Origin: Spartobacteria bacterium
Lineage (GTDB): Bacteria; Verrucomicrobiota; Verrucomicrobiia; Chthoniobacterales; Chthoniobacteraceae
Direction: 5' to 3'
DNA: 11,559 nucleotides
Assembly (NCBI GenBank): GCA_025350985.1
Contig: JANXWU010000133.1
Span: forward strand, 1 to 11,559
In this document: piece after piece, positions 1-6,640 of the stretch
Numbering within the stretch: position 1 is the first letter of the stretch
Layout of the letters: each line of letters begins with the position of its first letter
Program-made: the position numbers and the translations under genes
The notes under the pieces: generated by a model
Database searches by the model: none
Told to the model about the DNA's origin: nothing
Seen by the model: the letters and a program-made list of their open reading frames with translations, nothing else

Positions 1-506
1 TCGCCTTTGTAGTAGGCGCTGGCGACGTGCGTGAGCTTGAACGCGCCAATGTTGCCAGTGCGCATGACGTGCGGGCCGGCGCATAGGTCGATGAAGTCGC
101 CGTTCTTATACAAACTAATCTCTTCGCTCTCGGGAATATCTTCCAAGTTCCCTAGCTTGAACTTCGAGACATTGCCGGGGCGCTCACTGAGTCCGCCCAA
201 TCTTCCTTCCAAGGCGAGTCTTTGCGCCTCTTCGCGGCTCACCACCATTCTTTCAAAAACATGGTTGGCCTTGGTTTCCTTTTTCATCTCGGCCTCGATC
301 TTTTCGAAGTCGTCTGGCGAGATGCGGTGCGGCATTTCGAGGTCGTAATAAAAGCCGTTCTCGACCGGCGGCCCGGCGGCGAACTGTGCCTCGGGCCAGA
401 GGCGGAGGATCGCGGTGGCGAGGACGTGGGCGGCACTGTGGCGCAGTCGTTCGAGGTCGGTCATCTGCCCGCGTTGTTCGGGTGTTTTGCGTTCTTGTTC
501 GGCCAT
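1..506 (-). CDS. thrS: Threonyl-tRNA synthetase, N-terminal part (3' end outside window)
   Basis: This gene encodes the enzyme that charges tRNA-Thr with threonine in the cytoplasm. Read on the minus strand from the ATG at 506, the 168 visible residues match the second additional (editing) domain. HSAAH (H23, H27) and DLCAGPH (D140, C142, H146) supply the editing-site residues known from the E. coli enzyme, and GFYYD and the segment after GPHV fit the family. The catalytic and anticodon-binding domains lie beyond base 1. The start is odd: only about 20 residues precede the editing domain, so the usual N-terminal TGS domain (about 60 residues) is missing. The in-frame sequence upstream of the ATG does not look like TGS and no good Shine-Dalgarno is visible. 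A more distal start or a decayed TGS is possible, but family membership is secure. Confidence 0.93.
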   Translation of the reverse strand, partial: MAEQERKTPEQRGQMTDLERLRHSAAHVLATAILRLWPEAQFAAGPPVENGFYYDLEMPHRISPDDFEKIEAEMKKETKANHVFERMVVSREEAQRLALEGRLGGLSERPGNVSKFKLGNLEDIPESEEISLYKNGDFIDLCAGPHVMRTGNIGAFKLTHVASAYYKG

Positions 507-786
507 GGCGGAATGGGATGAATCTGGAAACCAGGAAGCCAGGAAGGGAAAAGATCATTGGCTTTTCCCGACTTCCTGAGTTCCAAATTGCTTTGGAGTT
601 GGAAAAGTAGAGTCCGCAGATTACGCGGATTTCGCCGATTGAAAAGCGCGGGGAGCGTGGTGAGTTCCTCAGTTTGTCATCTTGAGCGCAGCGAAGAACC
701 TGACGCGCCGCGGCTCGGGCACGCCGCCCCGACGGCGAGAGTGCAGAGTTGACGTTGCTGCCAATCGCGTGAAAACTCCCTGCGCC
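507..786. repeat. Intergenic region built of dispersed-repeat remnants
   Basis: This gap between divergent thrS and the pyr operon holds no convincing gene. Three repeat-like pieces are visible. (1) Bases 540-578 form a hairpin: CAGGAA and GGGAAAAG pair with CTTTTCCC and TTCCTG around an 8-base loop with a 3-base bulge, preceded by a direct CCAGGAAG duplication. (2) Around 612-640 is a GCAGATTACGCGGAT-type stretch. (3) Bases 678-702 read CATCTTGAGCGCAGCGAAGA, the motif whose spurious translation is CHLERSEE and which I recognise as a dispersed intergenic repeat in many bacteria. Promoters for both flanking genes should lie here, but I could not pick out a convincing -35/-10 pair. The hairpin sits in the thrS leader and could alternatively be regulatory. 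Confidence 0.55.
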
Positions 787-1032
787 ATGACGGACTCCCC
801 TGCGGAAAACAATTCCGACCTCGTCAAAAACTCCGTTCTCTACAAGGAATTTTTGGCCGAGCGCGAAGAGATTTTGCGGCACAAGTGGATCGAGAGCGAG
901 AAGCGCGGCCACGACATTGGATTTGAAAAAGCCTTGCTGGACTGGATCGTCAAACATCGCTCCTCGTGGCGCGACCGGCGGCTGAAGGAGCAACAGGAGC
1001 AGCGCAACCACGTCAACGGCAACCCGAATTAG
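787..1032 (+). CDS. Small conserved-looking protein of unknown function, first gene of the pyr cluster
   Basis: This is an 81-residue, highly charged, probably all-helical protein with no signal peptide or membrane segment. The ATG at 787 was chosen because the N-terminal extension to 682 would run through a dispersed intergenic repeat. The core (residues about 16-65) is rich in Glu, Lys and Arg with spaced aromatic residues, including EREEILRHKW, GFEKALLDW and a HRSSWR segment. This pattern looks like a genuine conserved short family rather than a random ORF, but I cannot name it. It ends 51 bases before pyrR on the same strand, so co-transcription with the pyrimidine genes is plausible. No Shine-Dalgarno is evident. 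Confidence 0.7.
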   Translation: MTDSPAENNSDLVKNSVLYKEFLAEREEILRHKWIESEKRGHDIGFEKALLDWIVKHRSSWRDRRLKEQQEQRNHVNGNPN

Positions 1033-1083
1033 ACGCCGCCGATTTTTCCTTTAATGCGATCCTGCGAGGTCGCGAAGGAACCC

Positions 1084-1662
1084 ATGCCCGACCCTCAGCC
1101 GCCTTCACCAACCGCGACTCTCGTGCTCGACGCTCCTGCGATCGAGCGCGCGCTGCGGCGCATGGCCCACGAGATTATCGAGGCCCATCCAGACTTGGAA
1201 AAAGTCGCGCTGGCCGGGATTCCGCTGCGCGGCGTGGAGGTCGCGAAGCGGCTCATCCAGCACATCGACCAAATCGAAAAAGTGCGGCTTGAACTCGGCA
1301 TCGTGGACACGGCGATGCACCGCGACGACATCCGGCTGCGGAGACAAATCGCGCCGATCCAGATCACGCAGCTTCCACACGAACTCGAAGGCCGCACGAT
1401 CATTCTGGTCGATGACGTGCTGATGACTGGTCGCACGACGCGCGCCGCCATCGAGGCGCTGCTTTCCTTCGGCCGCCCCGACCGCGTCCAGCTCGCCGTG
1501 CTGGTCGATCGCGGGCACCGGGAGCTGCCGATGCGCGCGGATTACGTGGCCAAAAATTTGCCCACGTCGCTGGCGGAGCGGGTGTTCGTGCGATTTCAAA
1601 ACGTCGATGGCGTGCCCGACTCCGTGTGGCTCGATCGCCTCCCGACCGGAGGCGCGCGTTGA
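1084..1662 (+). CDS. pyrR: PyrR: pyr operon regulator / uracil phosphoribosyltransferase family
   Basis: This 192-residue protein belongs to the PyrR family, whose members bind UMP/PRPP-responsive pyr mRNA sites and can convert uracil plus PRPP to UMP. The PRPP loop is clear ([16 protein letters not shown], about residues 113-128), and the family hallmarks [16 protein letters not shown], an RDDI segment and [19 protein letters not shown] are present. The ATG at 1084 is preferred over an in-frame ATG at 1054 because AAGGA (1075-1079) lies 4 bases before it and the resulting length fits the usual ~180 residues. Its TGA overlaps the pyrB ATG by one base (TGATG), implying coupled translation. I see no attenuator hairpin in the window, so whether it regulates by RNA binding or only acts as a phosphoribosyltransferase is open. 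Confidence 0.93.
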   Translation: MPDPQPPSPTATLVLDAPAIERALRRMAHEIIEAHPDLEKVALAGIPLRGVEVAKRLIQHIDQIEKVRLELGIVDTAMHRDDIRLRRQIAPIQITQLPHELEGRTIILVDDVLMTGRTTRAAIEALLSFGRPDRVQLAVLVDRGHRELPMRADYVAKNLPTSLAERVFVRFQNVDGVPDSVWLDRLPTGGAR

Positions 1663-2603
1663 TGGAACTGCAAACTTCCACCGCTTGGAGCCGAAAAGAT
1701 TTGCTCGGGATTGAAGAACTGTCCGTGGGTGAAATCACGACGATCCTCGACACGTCCGCGGCCTTCAAACAGGTCGGCGTGCGCGAAATCAAAAAAGTCC
1801 CGGCGCTGCGCGGCAAGACGCTCGTCAATTTTTTTGTCGAGCCGAGCACGCGAACGCGCACGTCGTTTGAACTCGCCGCCTTCCGTCTGAGCGCCGACGT
1901 GGTGAATATTTCCACCTCCACCTCCAGCCTCACCAAGGGCGAGACGCTAAAAGACACCGCGAAAAATCTCGAAGCTCTCCACGCCGACATCATCGTGCTG
2001 CGGCACAGCTCCGCGGGCGCGCCGAAGTTCCTCGCGGACCGGCTGCAGGCCAGCGTGATCAATGCTGGCGACGGCGCGCACGAGCACCCGACGCAGGCTT
2101 TGCTCGATGCATTCACGATCCGGGAAAAAAAAGGCCGCATTGAGGGACTGCATGTCGCGATCATCGGCGACATTTTGTTTAGCCGCGTCGCGCGCTCGAA
2201 CATTCACGCACTGACTAAACTCGGCGCGCGCGTCACGCTTGTCGGGCCGAGCACCCTAGTGCCACGCACTTTTGAAAAACTCGGCGTCGCCGTCACGCAC
2301 GACATCGACTCGATCATCGCCGACGTCGATGTGGTGAACCTGCTGCGCATCCAGCACGAGCGGCAGCGGAAGGAATATTTCCCCAGCCTCGGCGAATACA
2401 CCGCGCTCTTTGGTTTGACCAAACAGCGCGCGGAAAATCTGAAACCCGACGCGCTCATCATGCACCCCGGCCCGATCAATCGCGGCGTCGAAATCGACAG
2501 CGACGTGGCTGACAGCGGTCGCTCGGTCATCCTCGACCAGGTCACCAATGGGCTCGCCGTGCGGATGGCGGTGCTTTACCTCTGCGCGGGAGTGGAGAAA
2601 TGA
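1662..2603 (+). CDS. pyrB: Aspartate carbamoyltransferase catalytic chain
   Basis: The product condenses carbamoyl phosphate with aspartate to carbamoyl-aspartate, the second step of UMP synthesis. It has 313 residues, normal for the catalytic chain. The carbamoyl-phosphate loop STRTR is at 62-66, the 80s-loop lysine at K92 (LTKGET), R114 follows in LRHSS, HPTQ is at 142-145, and [10 protein letters not shown] lies near the C-terminus, so the active site looks intact. The start at 1662 has GGAGG at 1648-1652, nine bases upstream; an earlier in-frame ATG at 1626 lies inside pyrR without support. No pyrI regulatory chain follows. The stop codon lies inside the left arm of the inverted repeat that bounds the inserted cassette, so the pyrB 3' end sits at an insertion junction. 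Confidence 0.97.
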   Translation: MELQTSTAWSRKDLLGIEELSVGEITTILDTSAAFKQVGVREIKKVPALRGKTLVNFFVEPSTRTRTSFELAAFRLSADVVNISTSTSSLTKGETLKDTAKNLEALHADIIVLRHSSAGAPKFLADRLQASVINAGDGAHEHPTQALLDAFTIREKKGRIEGLHVAIIGDILFSRVARSNIHALTKLGARVTLVGPSTLVPRTFEKLGVAVTHDIDSIIADVDVVNLLRIQHERQRKEYFPSLGEYTALFGLTKQRAENLKPDALIMHPGPINRGVEIDSDVADSGRSVILDQVTNGLAVRMAVLYLCAGVEK

Positions 2604-2630
2604 CTAAATCCCAATGACCAATGACCAATT
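2599..2630 (+). repeat. Left arm of 32-bp inverted repeat
   Basis: This arm overlaps the pyrB stop codon (2601-2603) and contains the ATG of the four-helix-bundle gene at 2614. It pairs with 2970-3001 with one mismatch. Confidence 0.9.
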
Positions 2631-2975
2631 CGATTTGAAGCGGCGCACGAAGTTATTCGCATTGCGGATCGTGAAAATGTTTTGCGCTTTGCCGAAAAAA
2701 ACGGAGGTGCAGGTGATCGGTAAGCAAGTGCTACGTTCTAGGACTTCCGTGGGTGCAAATTATGCGGAAGCCGACAACGCCCGTAGCCGCGCCGAGTTCA
2801 TTCAAAAATGGGTGACTCACTCAAGGAGCTATCCGAAACGAGCTATTGGCTCGAACTCCTCATTGAAGGCAGCATCGTTTCCGCAGTGAAGTTGAACCCG
2901 CTTCTTCAGGAAACGCGCGAACTTTCGGCGATCTTCGCCACGATCATTAGAAAAACTCGCGCTCGTGAAAATTAG
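2614..2975 (+). pseudogene. Four-helix-bundle protein (S23 / 23S intervening-sequence protein family), frameshifted
   Basis: The first part reads to FIQK (residue about 65) and contains the family signature LRSRTSVGANYAEA followed by the SRAEFI segment. In that frame it then goes off into an unrelated tail ending at 2889. Moving back one frame at the A-run 2804-2808 restores a family-like C-terminal half (MGDSLKELSETSYWLELL, then a helical stretch to TAG at 2973-2975). Adding one A to the run would give a normal ~120-residue protein. Relatives form small basic helical bundles linked to rRNA intervening sequences and to the Avd proteins of diversity-generating retroelements; no reverse transcriptase is nearby. 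The frameshift may be a real mutation, a homopolymer sequencing error or, less likely, slippage. Confidence 0.8.
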
Positions 2976-3001
2976 TCATTGGTCATTGGGATTTAGTCAT
3001 T
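2970..3001 (-). repeat. Right arm of 32-bp inverted repeat
   Basis: This is the inverted copy of 2599-2630. It contains the TAG (2973-2975) ending the restored four-helix-bundle frame and stops one base before the pyrC ATG, occupying the place where a pyrC ribosome-binding site would be expected. Confidence 0.9.
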
Positions 3002-3002
3002 C

Positions 3003-4295
3003 ATGAAATCCACGCTCATCACCAACGGCCACATCATCGACCCGGCGAACGGGATCAACCGCGTCGGTGATGTTTATATTTCCGGCGGTAAAGTCGCGAA
3101 GATCGATCTTGACGCGCGGCTGCGGAAACATCCGCACGATCTGGACGTGATCGATGCGAGCGGGCTAATTGTTTGTCCCGGACTCATCGACATCCACGTG
3201 CATCTGCGCGAGCCGGGACAGTCGGCGAAGGAGACCATCGCGAGCGGCGCGCGAGCGGCGGCGGCAGGCGGTTTCACGACGGTCGTGTGCATGCCGAACA
3301 CTTCACCGCCGGTGGACAATCCGAGCGTGGTTTCATGGATCAAGGAAAAAGCGCGCGACGAAGCGTGCGTGAATGTTTTGCCGACAGGCGCGATCACAAA
3401 AAACATCGCCGGCGAAGAACTCGCCCCGATCGGCTCCATGCACAAAGCCGGCATCGTCGCGCTCACCGACGATGGGCACTGCGTGCAGAACCACGAGCTG
3501 ATGCGGCGCGCGCTCGAATACGCGCGGATGTTTGGCCTGGTCGTGATGGACCATTGCCAGGACTACAACCTCGTGGGCAAAGGCGTGATGCACGAAGGCG
3601 CGGTCTCGACGCTGCTCGGCCTCCCGGGCTGGCCGTCGGTGGGAGAGGAGATCATCGTCGCTCGCAATGCGCAGCTTGCGGAGTTGTGCGGCACCCCGAT
3701 TCATTGCCAGCACCTGAGCGCGGCGGGCAGCGTGCGCATCCTCCGCGAGGCGCGAGCGCGCGGCGTCAAGATTTCTGGAGAGATTTGTCCGCATCACATC
3801 GCGCTGACTGACGAGTCCGTTCGCGACTTCGACACTGATTTCAAAATGAATCCGCCGCTGCGCTCGCAGTCCGACATCGACGCGCTCATCGGGGGCGTCG
3901 CCGATGGCACGATCACCATCCTCGCCAGCGATCACGCGCCGCACTGCGGTTTTGAAAAGGAGGTCGAGTTCGATCAGGCGCCGTTCGGGATCCTCGGACT
4001 CGAGACCGAGCTCGGCTTGTTCATCGACCTCTTGGTTCACAAAAAAAAGGCGGTGGACCTGGCGCGGCTCGTCTCTCTGTTCACCCGCGAACCTGCATCG
4101 TTGCTGGGTTTGGAGCGGGGCACCCTTTCCGTGGGCGCGGTGGCGGATGTGACGCTGATCGATCCCGACCTCGAATGGACGGTGGACAAAAGCGCGAGCC
4201 ATTCACGATCGAGGAACACTCCTTTCCACGGCTGGGAACTCAAAGGGCGCGCAGTGCGGACGATCGTTGCCGGTGAGACGGTGTGGAAGTTGTAA
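3003..4295 (+). CDS. pyrC: Dihydroorotase, class I
   Basis: This enzyme cyclises carbamoyl-aspartate to dihydroorotate, the third step of UMP synthesis, in the cytoplasm. The protein has 430 residues, normal for the class I amidohydrolase fold. Metal-binding HVH is at 65-67 within HVHLREPG, CMPNT at 96-100, TDDG at 155-158, then DHCQD, CPHH, KMNPPLR and ASDHAPH in the expected order. DHCQD replaces the more common EHCED and GEICPHH the usual AEVTPHH, both mild variants. There is no Shine-Dalgarno before the ATG: the preceding 32 bases are the right arm of the inserted cassette, so expression may depend on read-through from pyrB. The gene converges on the RES toxin gene, 17 bases away. Confidence 0.96.
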   Translation: MKSTLITNGHIIDPANGINRVGDVYISGGKVAKIDLDARLRKHPHDLDVIDASGLIVCPGLIDIHVHLREPGQSAKETIASGARAAAAGGFTTVVCMPNTSPPVDNPSVVSWIKEKARDEACVNVLPTGAITKNIAGEELAPIGSMHKAGIVALTDDGHCVQNHELMRRALEYARMFGLVVMDHCQDYNLVGKGVMHEGAVSTLLGLPGWPSVGEEIIVARNAQLAELCGTPIHCQHLSAAGSVRILREARARGVKISGEICPHHIALTDESVRDFDTDFKMNPPLRSQSDIDALIGGVADGTITILASDHAPHCGFEKEVEFDQAPFGILGLETELGLFIDLLVHKKKAVDLARLVSLFTREPASLLGLERGTLSVGAVADVTLIDPDLEWTVDKSASHSRSRNTPFHGWELKGRAVRTIVAGETVWKL

Positions 4296-4312
4296 GCTCT
4301 TTCTGCCGAGCG

Positions 4313-4780
4313 TCACGGTTTCAACAAACGTGGATCGAAGTAGAACTTCTCCACTTCACCGATGGCTATATTCTGAAAATGCGGGTGCGCTGGGTTGAGC
4401 AGGTAATTGCATTCTTCAGGAACGATCGCGCTGGGAACTTCCAAAATTGCGGACCCGCCGGCGCGCTGCCACTGGTCGCCGATGGCCCGTGCCGCCAAAG
4501 GCGGGGGATCTGCCCGCCAGAGAGGGGGCAACTCGGGGTTTTCGAGCCGGTGCATCAAGCGCTCGTCAAACTCGATGCGGAGGCACACAAACGCCGCCAA
4601 CACTTGCGCGGAAGGCAAATGCACCAGCAGTTCCAGCGCCGCCAGTGCCTTCGTGGACGCTGTATAAACCAGCGGAACGCCGGGGGAATTCCAGCGCCCG
4701 CCGTACCGCCGCGCACCTTCGCCATCGAAGGCGGCGGACGCGTGTTGCGGTTTGAGAATCCGCCATGCCGTTCGCTTCAC
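4313..4780 (-). CDS. RES-domain toxin (NAD+-degrading, type II toxin-antitoxin)
   Basis: This 155-residue protein consists of a single RES domain. Characterised members such as those of RES-Xre modules cleave or phosphorolyse NAD+ and stop growth when free of antitoxin. The expected active-site residues are visible: R29 in GGRWNSPG, Y39 in VYTAS, E50 in ALAALELLVH and S117 in VPSAIVP, with NYLLNP following. The first three share the same spacing as the family's reference Arg/Tyr/Glu. Its ATG overlaps the end of the upstream antitoxin gene by four bases (4777-4780, ATGA), typical of a coupled operon. The module is complete and shows no sign of decay. Confidence 0.92.
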   Translation of the reverse strand: MKRTAWRILKPQHASAAFDGEGARRYGGRWNSPGVPLVYTASTKALAALELLVHLPSAQVLAAFVCLRIEFDERLMHRLENPELPPLWRADPPPLAARAIGDQWQRAGGSAILEVPSAIVPEECNYLLNPAHPHFQNIAIGEVEKFYFDPRLLKP

Positions 4781-5232
4781 GAAAAGACGCCGTGTTCGAT
4801 CCGCCCGAGTTGATTTTCCACTTCGCGCGCGCCCAATTCGGTTTCCGCATAATCCAAAGGTGTCGCGCCCGCGAACGCCTTTTGCGGACTGCGAAACCAG
4901 GCTTGCGCCGCATCGACATCCTCGAAGACCTGCACCGCGAGGTCGAACAGGCGACCCAGCCGGTATAACCGCTCGGATTCATGCATTTGCAGCCGCCCTT
5001 CCTGCTTGCGCCGCATCAGGGTGCGCATCGCCACCCCGATAATTTCCGCCAATTTCTCGGCGGAAACCCCGAATCGTTCCCGCACCCGCTCGAACAGCTC
5101 CACTGGCAATCCCTTTCGAAGCGTGGGGATCAGAGCATGGGGCATGACGGCGCCGAAGCTCGCCGTCTCAGCCACCCGGGGGGATTGCTCTTGAGGGTTG
5201 GACCGATAAGCAGTGATCTTCTTGTTTGCCAT
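4777..5232 (-). CDS. Xre/MbcA/ParS-family antitoxin
   Basis: This 151-residue cytoplasmic protein is the antitoxin partner of the RES toxin and probable autorepressor. A helix-turn-helix-like segment (ERFGVSAEKLAEIIGVAMRT, about residues 52-71) is followed by the antitoxin-type C-terminal domain: SERLYRLGRLFDLA, an FRSPQKAFAGATPLDY stretch and an LGRIEHGVFS-like end that should cover the toxin active site. I chose the ATG at 5232 because the likely promoter lies at 5270-5242; the longer ORF start at 5274 would lie upstream of that promoter and an ATG at 5253 would fall inside it. No Shine-Dalgarno precedes 5232 and the predicted transcript start is only about 3-4 bases upstream, so it may be translated nearly leaderless. 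Confidence 0.88.
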   Translation of the reverse strand: MANKKITAYRSNPQEQSPRVAETASFGAVMPHALIPTLRKGLPVELFERVRERFGVSAEKLAEIIGVAMRTLMRRKQEGRLQMHESERLYRLGRLFDLAVQVFEDVDAAQAWFRSPQKAFAGATPLDYAETELGAREVENQLGRIEHGVFS

Positions 5233-5261
5233 ATGGCGTAATACATATGCCATTTGGCAAA
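5225..5261. promoter_or_regulatory. Probable operator of the RES-Xre module
   Basis: TTTGCCA (5225-5231) is inverted as TGGCAAA (5255-5261). Inside lie a perfect 10-base palindrome GCCATATGGC (5228-5237) that contains the antitoxin start codon, a CATATG palindrome (5244-5249) and the near-palindrome GCCATTTGGC (5249-5258). This arrangement fits cooperative autorepression by the Xre-type antitoxin. The role is inferred from position and symmetry. Confidence 0.6.
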
Positions 5262-5270
5262 CCGGTTCAA
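5242..5270 (-). promoter_or_regulatory. Candidate sigma-70 promoter for the antitoxin-toxin operon
   Basis: On the minus strand TTGAAC (5270-5265) and TATGTA (5247-5242) are separated by exactly 17 bases. The -10 match is weak (3 of 6), but it lies inside the operator palindromes and places the transcript start near 5235. Confidence 0.45.
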
Positions 5271-5288
5271 GCATTTATTTTAAATGCT
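5270..5288. terminator. AT-rich hairpin at the larA stop codon
   Basis: AGCATTTA (5270-5277) and TAAATGCT (5281-5288) form an 8-bp stem with a 3-base loop; the larA TAA stop is within it. The stem has little GC and no clean U-tract, so it would be a weak terminator and could instead be part of the antitoxin control region. Confidence 0.35.
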
Positions 5289-6545
5289 GTCCAAATAAGG
5301 GATGGTCAGCGGCCCCTGCGGGAGGACGGCGATGCGTCCGCTGCCGTTGAGCCTTTCCGCAATGGTCTGCGCGATGTCGCGGCACGGAGTCATGTGAGCG
5401 GCGCCAACAAGTTCGGCGTCGAGTCCGCTGAAAAGCAAAAGCTCGGCGCGCTGCTGGATCACGGCTTGGATTTGCACGCTCCACTGATCAGTGGCTTTGA
5501 AGCCGGGCTGGGCGAGGAGCGACAAAAGCGCGGCGGGACTGGCCGCCCGGCGCAGCAGTTTTTCGTAATGGCTGTTCGTCGGAAGGCCGTCGCTGCACTC
5601 AGCAGCAAGGATAATGGTGCCGCCGGGCTTCACGATGCGGGCGGCGGCAGCGATACCTTTCACGCCCTGGTAAAGATTCTGGTCCAGCGGATAGCCGCTC
5701 GCCGTGGTCACGACGACCTCAAAGGGCGCGTCGAGTTTTTGCATCGCCGATGCGCGCACAAACTCAATGCCGACTTTATGCGCCGCGAGCAGGTCGCCGG
5801 CGAAGATTCCGGTGATTTCCTTGCGTTCGTTCAGGGCGACGTTGAGCAAAAAACTCGGTCCCGGCCGCAGCGCAATGTCGCGCATTTCCTCCCAAATTGG
5901 ATTGCCCTCGGTGATGCCGAACGCGGAGTTGGGATGGCCGATATTTTTGCAGCCGTGATTGCTGACGACCGTGTCGGTGTGCGCCACGCCGGGCATGATG
6001 CCCTTGGGTCCGCCGCTAAATCCCGCGAAAAAATGCGGTTCAATAAAGCCGGTGATGATCCGCACATCCGCCTGCGCGAGATGCTTGTTGATGAGCGCAG
6101 GCGCACCGGTCGTGGTCGTACCAAACTGCACGCACGCCTCCACATTTTCCGGCTCGTGATTGAGCACGCGCCAATTTGCGACCACCTCCGGCGTGAGCAT
6201 TTGCTCCAACTCCTCACGCGTGTTGGGACGATGCGTGCCGAGGCCGTTGAGCAACGTGACCTGTCCGCGCTGGACGCCGTTTTTTTCCAGGTAACCGAGC
6301 AGCCACGGGATGATGCGCTCATTGGGCGTGGCGCGCGTGATGTCCGTAAAAACGATGCAAATGTTCGCCCCGGGCTTTAACCAGCTTGCGAGCGATCCCG
6401 TGCCGATGGGTGAGTCGAGTGCGGCGAGAAGCGCGGCCTTTTCATCCGCGAGACCGGCCTGATGCGCGGGCTCGATGACCGTGGTGCGCTCGGCGGGAAG
6501 TTCGACCGGCAGATAGCCGCGTCCGTAAGCGAGTTGGACTTTCAT
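5280..6545 (-). CDS. larA: LarA-type nickel-pincer lactate racemase family protein
   Basis: The protein has 421 residues, the usual LarA length. Members interconvert D- and L-lactate or other 2-hydroxy acids with a covalently bound nickel-pincer nucleotide in the cytoplasm. The expected residues are present at an almost constant offset from the Lactobacillus enzyme: R71 (TRATP), H105 (GTHRP), H171 (EPHFFAGFSGG), the cofactor-attachment lysine K181 (GGPKGIMPG) and H197 (SNHG). The start at 6545 gives the family-like beginning MKVQLAYGRGYLPVELP; the longer ORF start at 6650 would cover the divergent gene's start. No Shine-Dalgarno is obvious. The maturation genes larB, larC and larE are not in the window, so the protein must rely on distant copies. 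The exact substrate cannot be told from sequence. Confidence 0.9.
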   Translation of the reverse strand: MKVQLAYGRGYLPVELPAERTTVIEPAHQAGLADEKAALLAALDSPIGTGSLASWLKPGANICIVFTDITRATPNERIIPWLLGYLEKNGVQRGQVTLLNGLGTHRPNTREELEQMLTPEVVANWRVLNHEPENVEACVQFGTTTTGAPALINKHLAQADVRIITGFIEPHFFAGFSGGPKGIMPGVAHTDTVVSNHGCKNIGHPNSAFGITEGNPIWEEMRDIALRPGPSFLLNVALNERKEITGIFAGDLLAAHKVGIEFVRASAMQKLDAPFEVVVTTASGYPLDQNLYQGVKGIAAAARIVKPGGTIILAAECSDGLPTNSHYEKLLRRAASPAALLSLLAQPGFKATDQWSVQIQAVIQQRAELLLFSGLDAELVGAAHMTPCRDIAQTIAERLNGSGRIAVLPQGPLTIPYLDSI

Positions 6546-6640
6546 GAAGCGGGAAGGGTGGTTTGCATCCTCGCCGAGGAGACACGATAAATCCACACAA
6601 CCTTCCCGCCGCCCGCGCTGGCGAATCAGCCACCCGCCCG
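6546..6640. promoter_or_regulatory. Divergent intergenic region between larA and the secreted-protein gene
   Basis: These 95 bases separate two divergent start codons and so should hold both promoters. I see no strong -35/-10 pair or palindrome. Confidence 0.35.

Larger units (their letters stand above)
2599..3001 (+). mobile_element. Inverted-repeat-bounded cassette carrying a four-helix-bundle gene, inserted between pyrB and pyrC
   Basis: The arms 2599-2630 and 2970-3001 are inverted copies matching at 31 of 32 bases; the single mismatch is C2626 against A2974. Each arm contains a doubled CCAATGA-type heptamer. Between them lies only one gene, whose start codon is in the left arm and whose restored-frame stop codon is in the right arm. 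The arms could pair into a long stem, as the ends of 23S rRNA intervening sequences do, and the enclosed gene belongs to the family found in those sequences. ATGA occurs at 2600-2603 and again at 3003-3006, compatible with a 4-base target duplication or with re-creation of the pyrC start. That it is mobile is inferred; no transposase is encoded. Confidence 0.65.

Noticed and set aside
253..1011. Long minus-strand frame overlapping the thrS start and the small gene at 787
   Set aside because: It is out of frame with thrS, runs through dispersed repeats and antisense to the 787 gene, and its translation is low-complexity with no family pattern.
2800..2815. Programmed -1 frameshifting in the four-helix-bundle gene
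   Set aside because: The site CAA AAA TGG is not a proper slippery heptamer because the P-site codon cannot re-pair; a deletion in the A-run is simpler.
2599..3001. Part of a diversity-generating retroelement (Avd-like helper)
   Set aside because: The gene family is related to Avd, but there is no reverse transcriptase, template repeat or variable repeat in the window.
3333..4202. 289-codon minus-strand frame opposite pyrC
   Set aside because: Shadow of a high-GC gene: the pyrC reading has all catalytic motifs and this one has none.
4296..4312. Terminator between convergent pyrC and the RES gene
   Set aside because: Only a 4-bp GCTC/GAGC pairing is possible and there is no T-tract.
5226..6380. 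384-codon plus-strand frame opposite larA
   Set aside because: It is antisense to a gene whose active-site residues are all in place; its own translation matches nothing.
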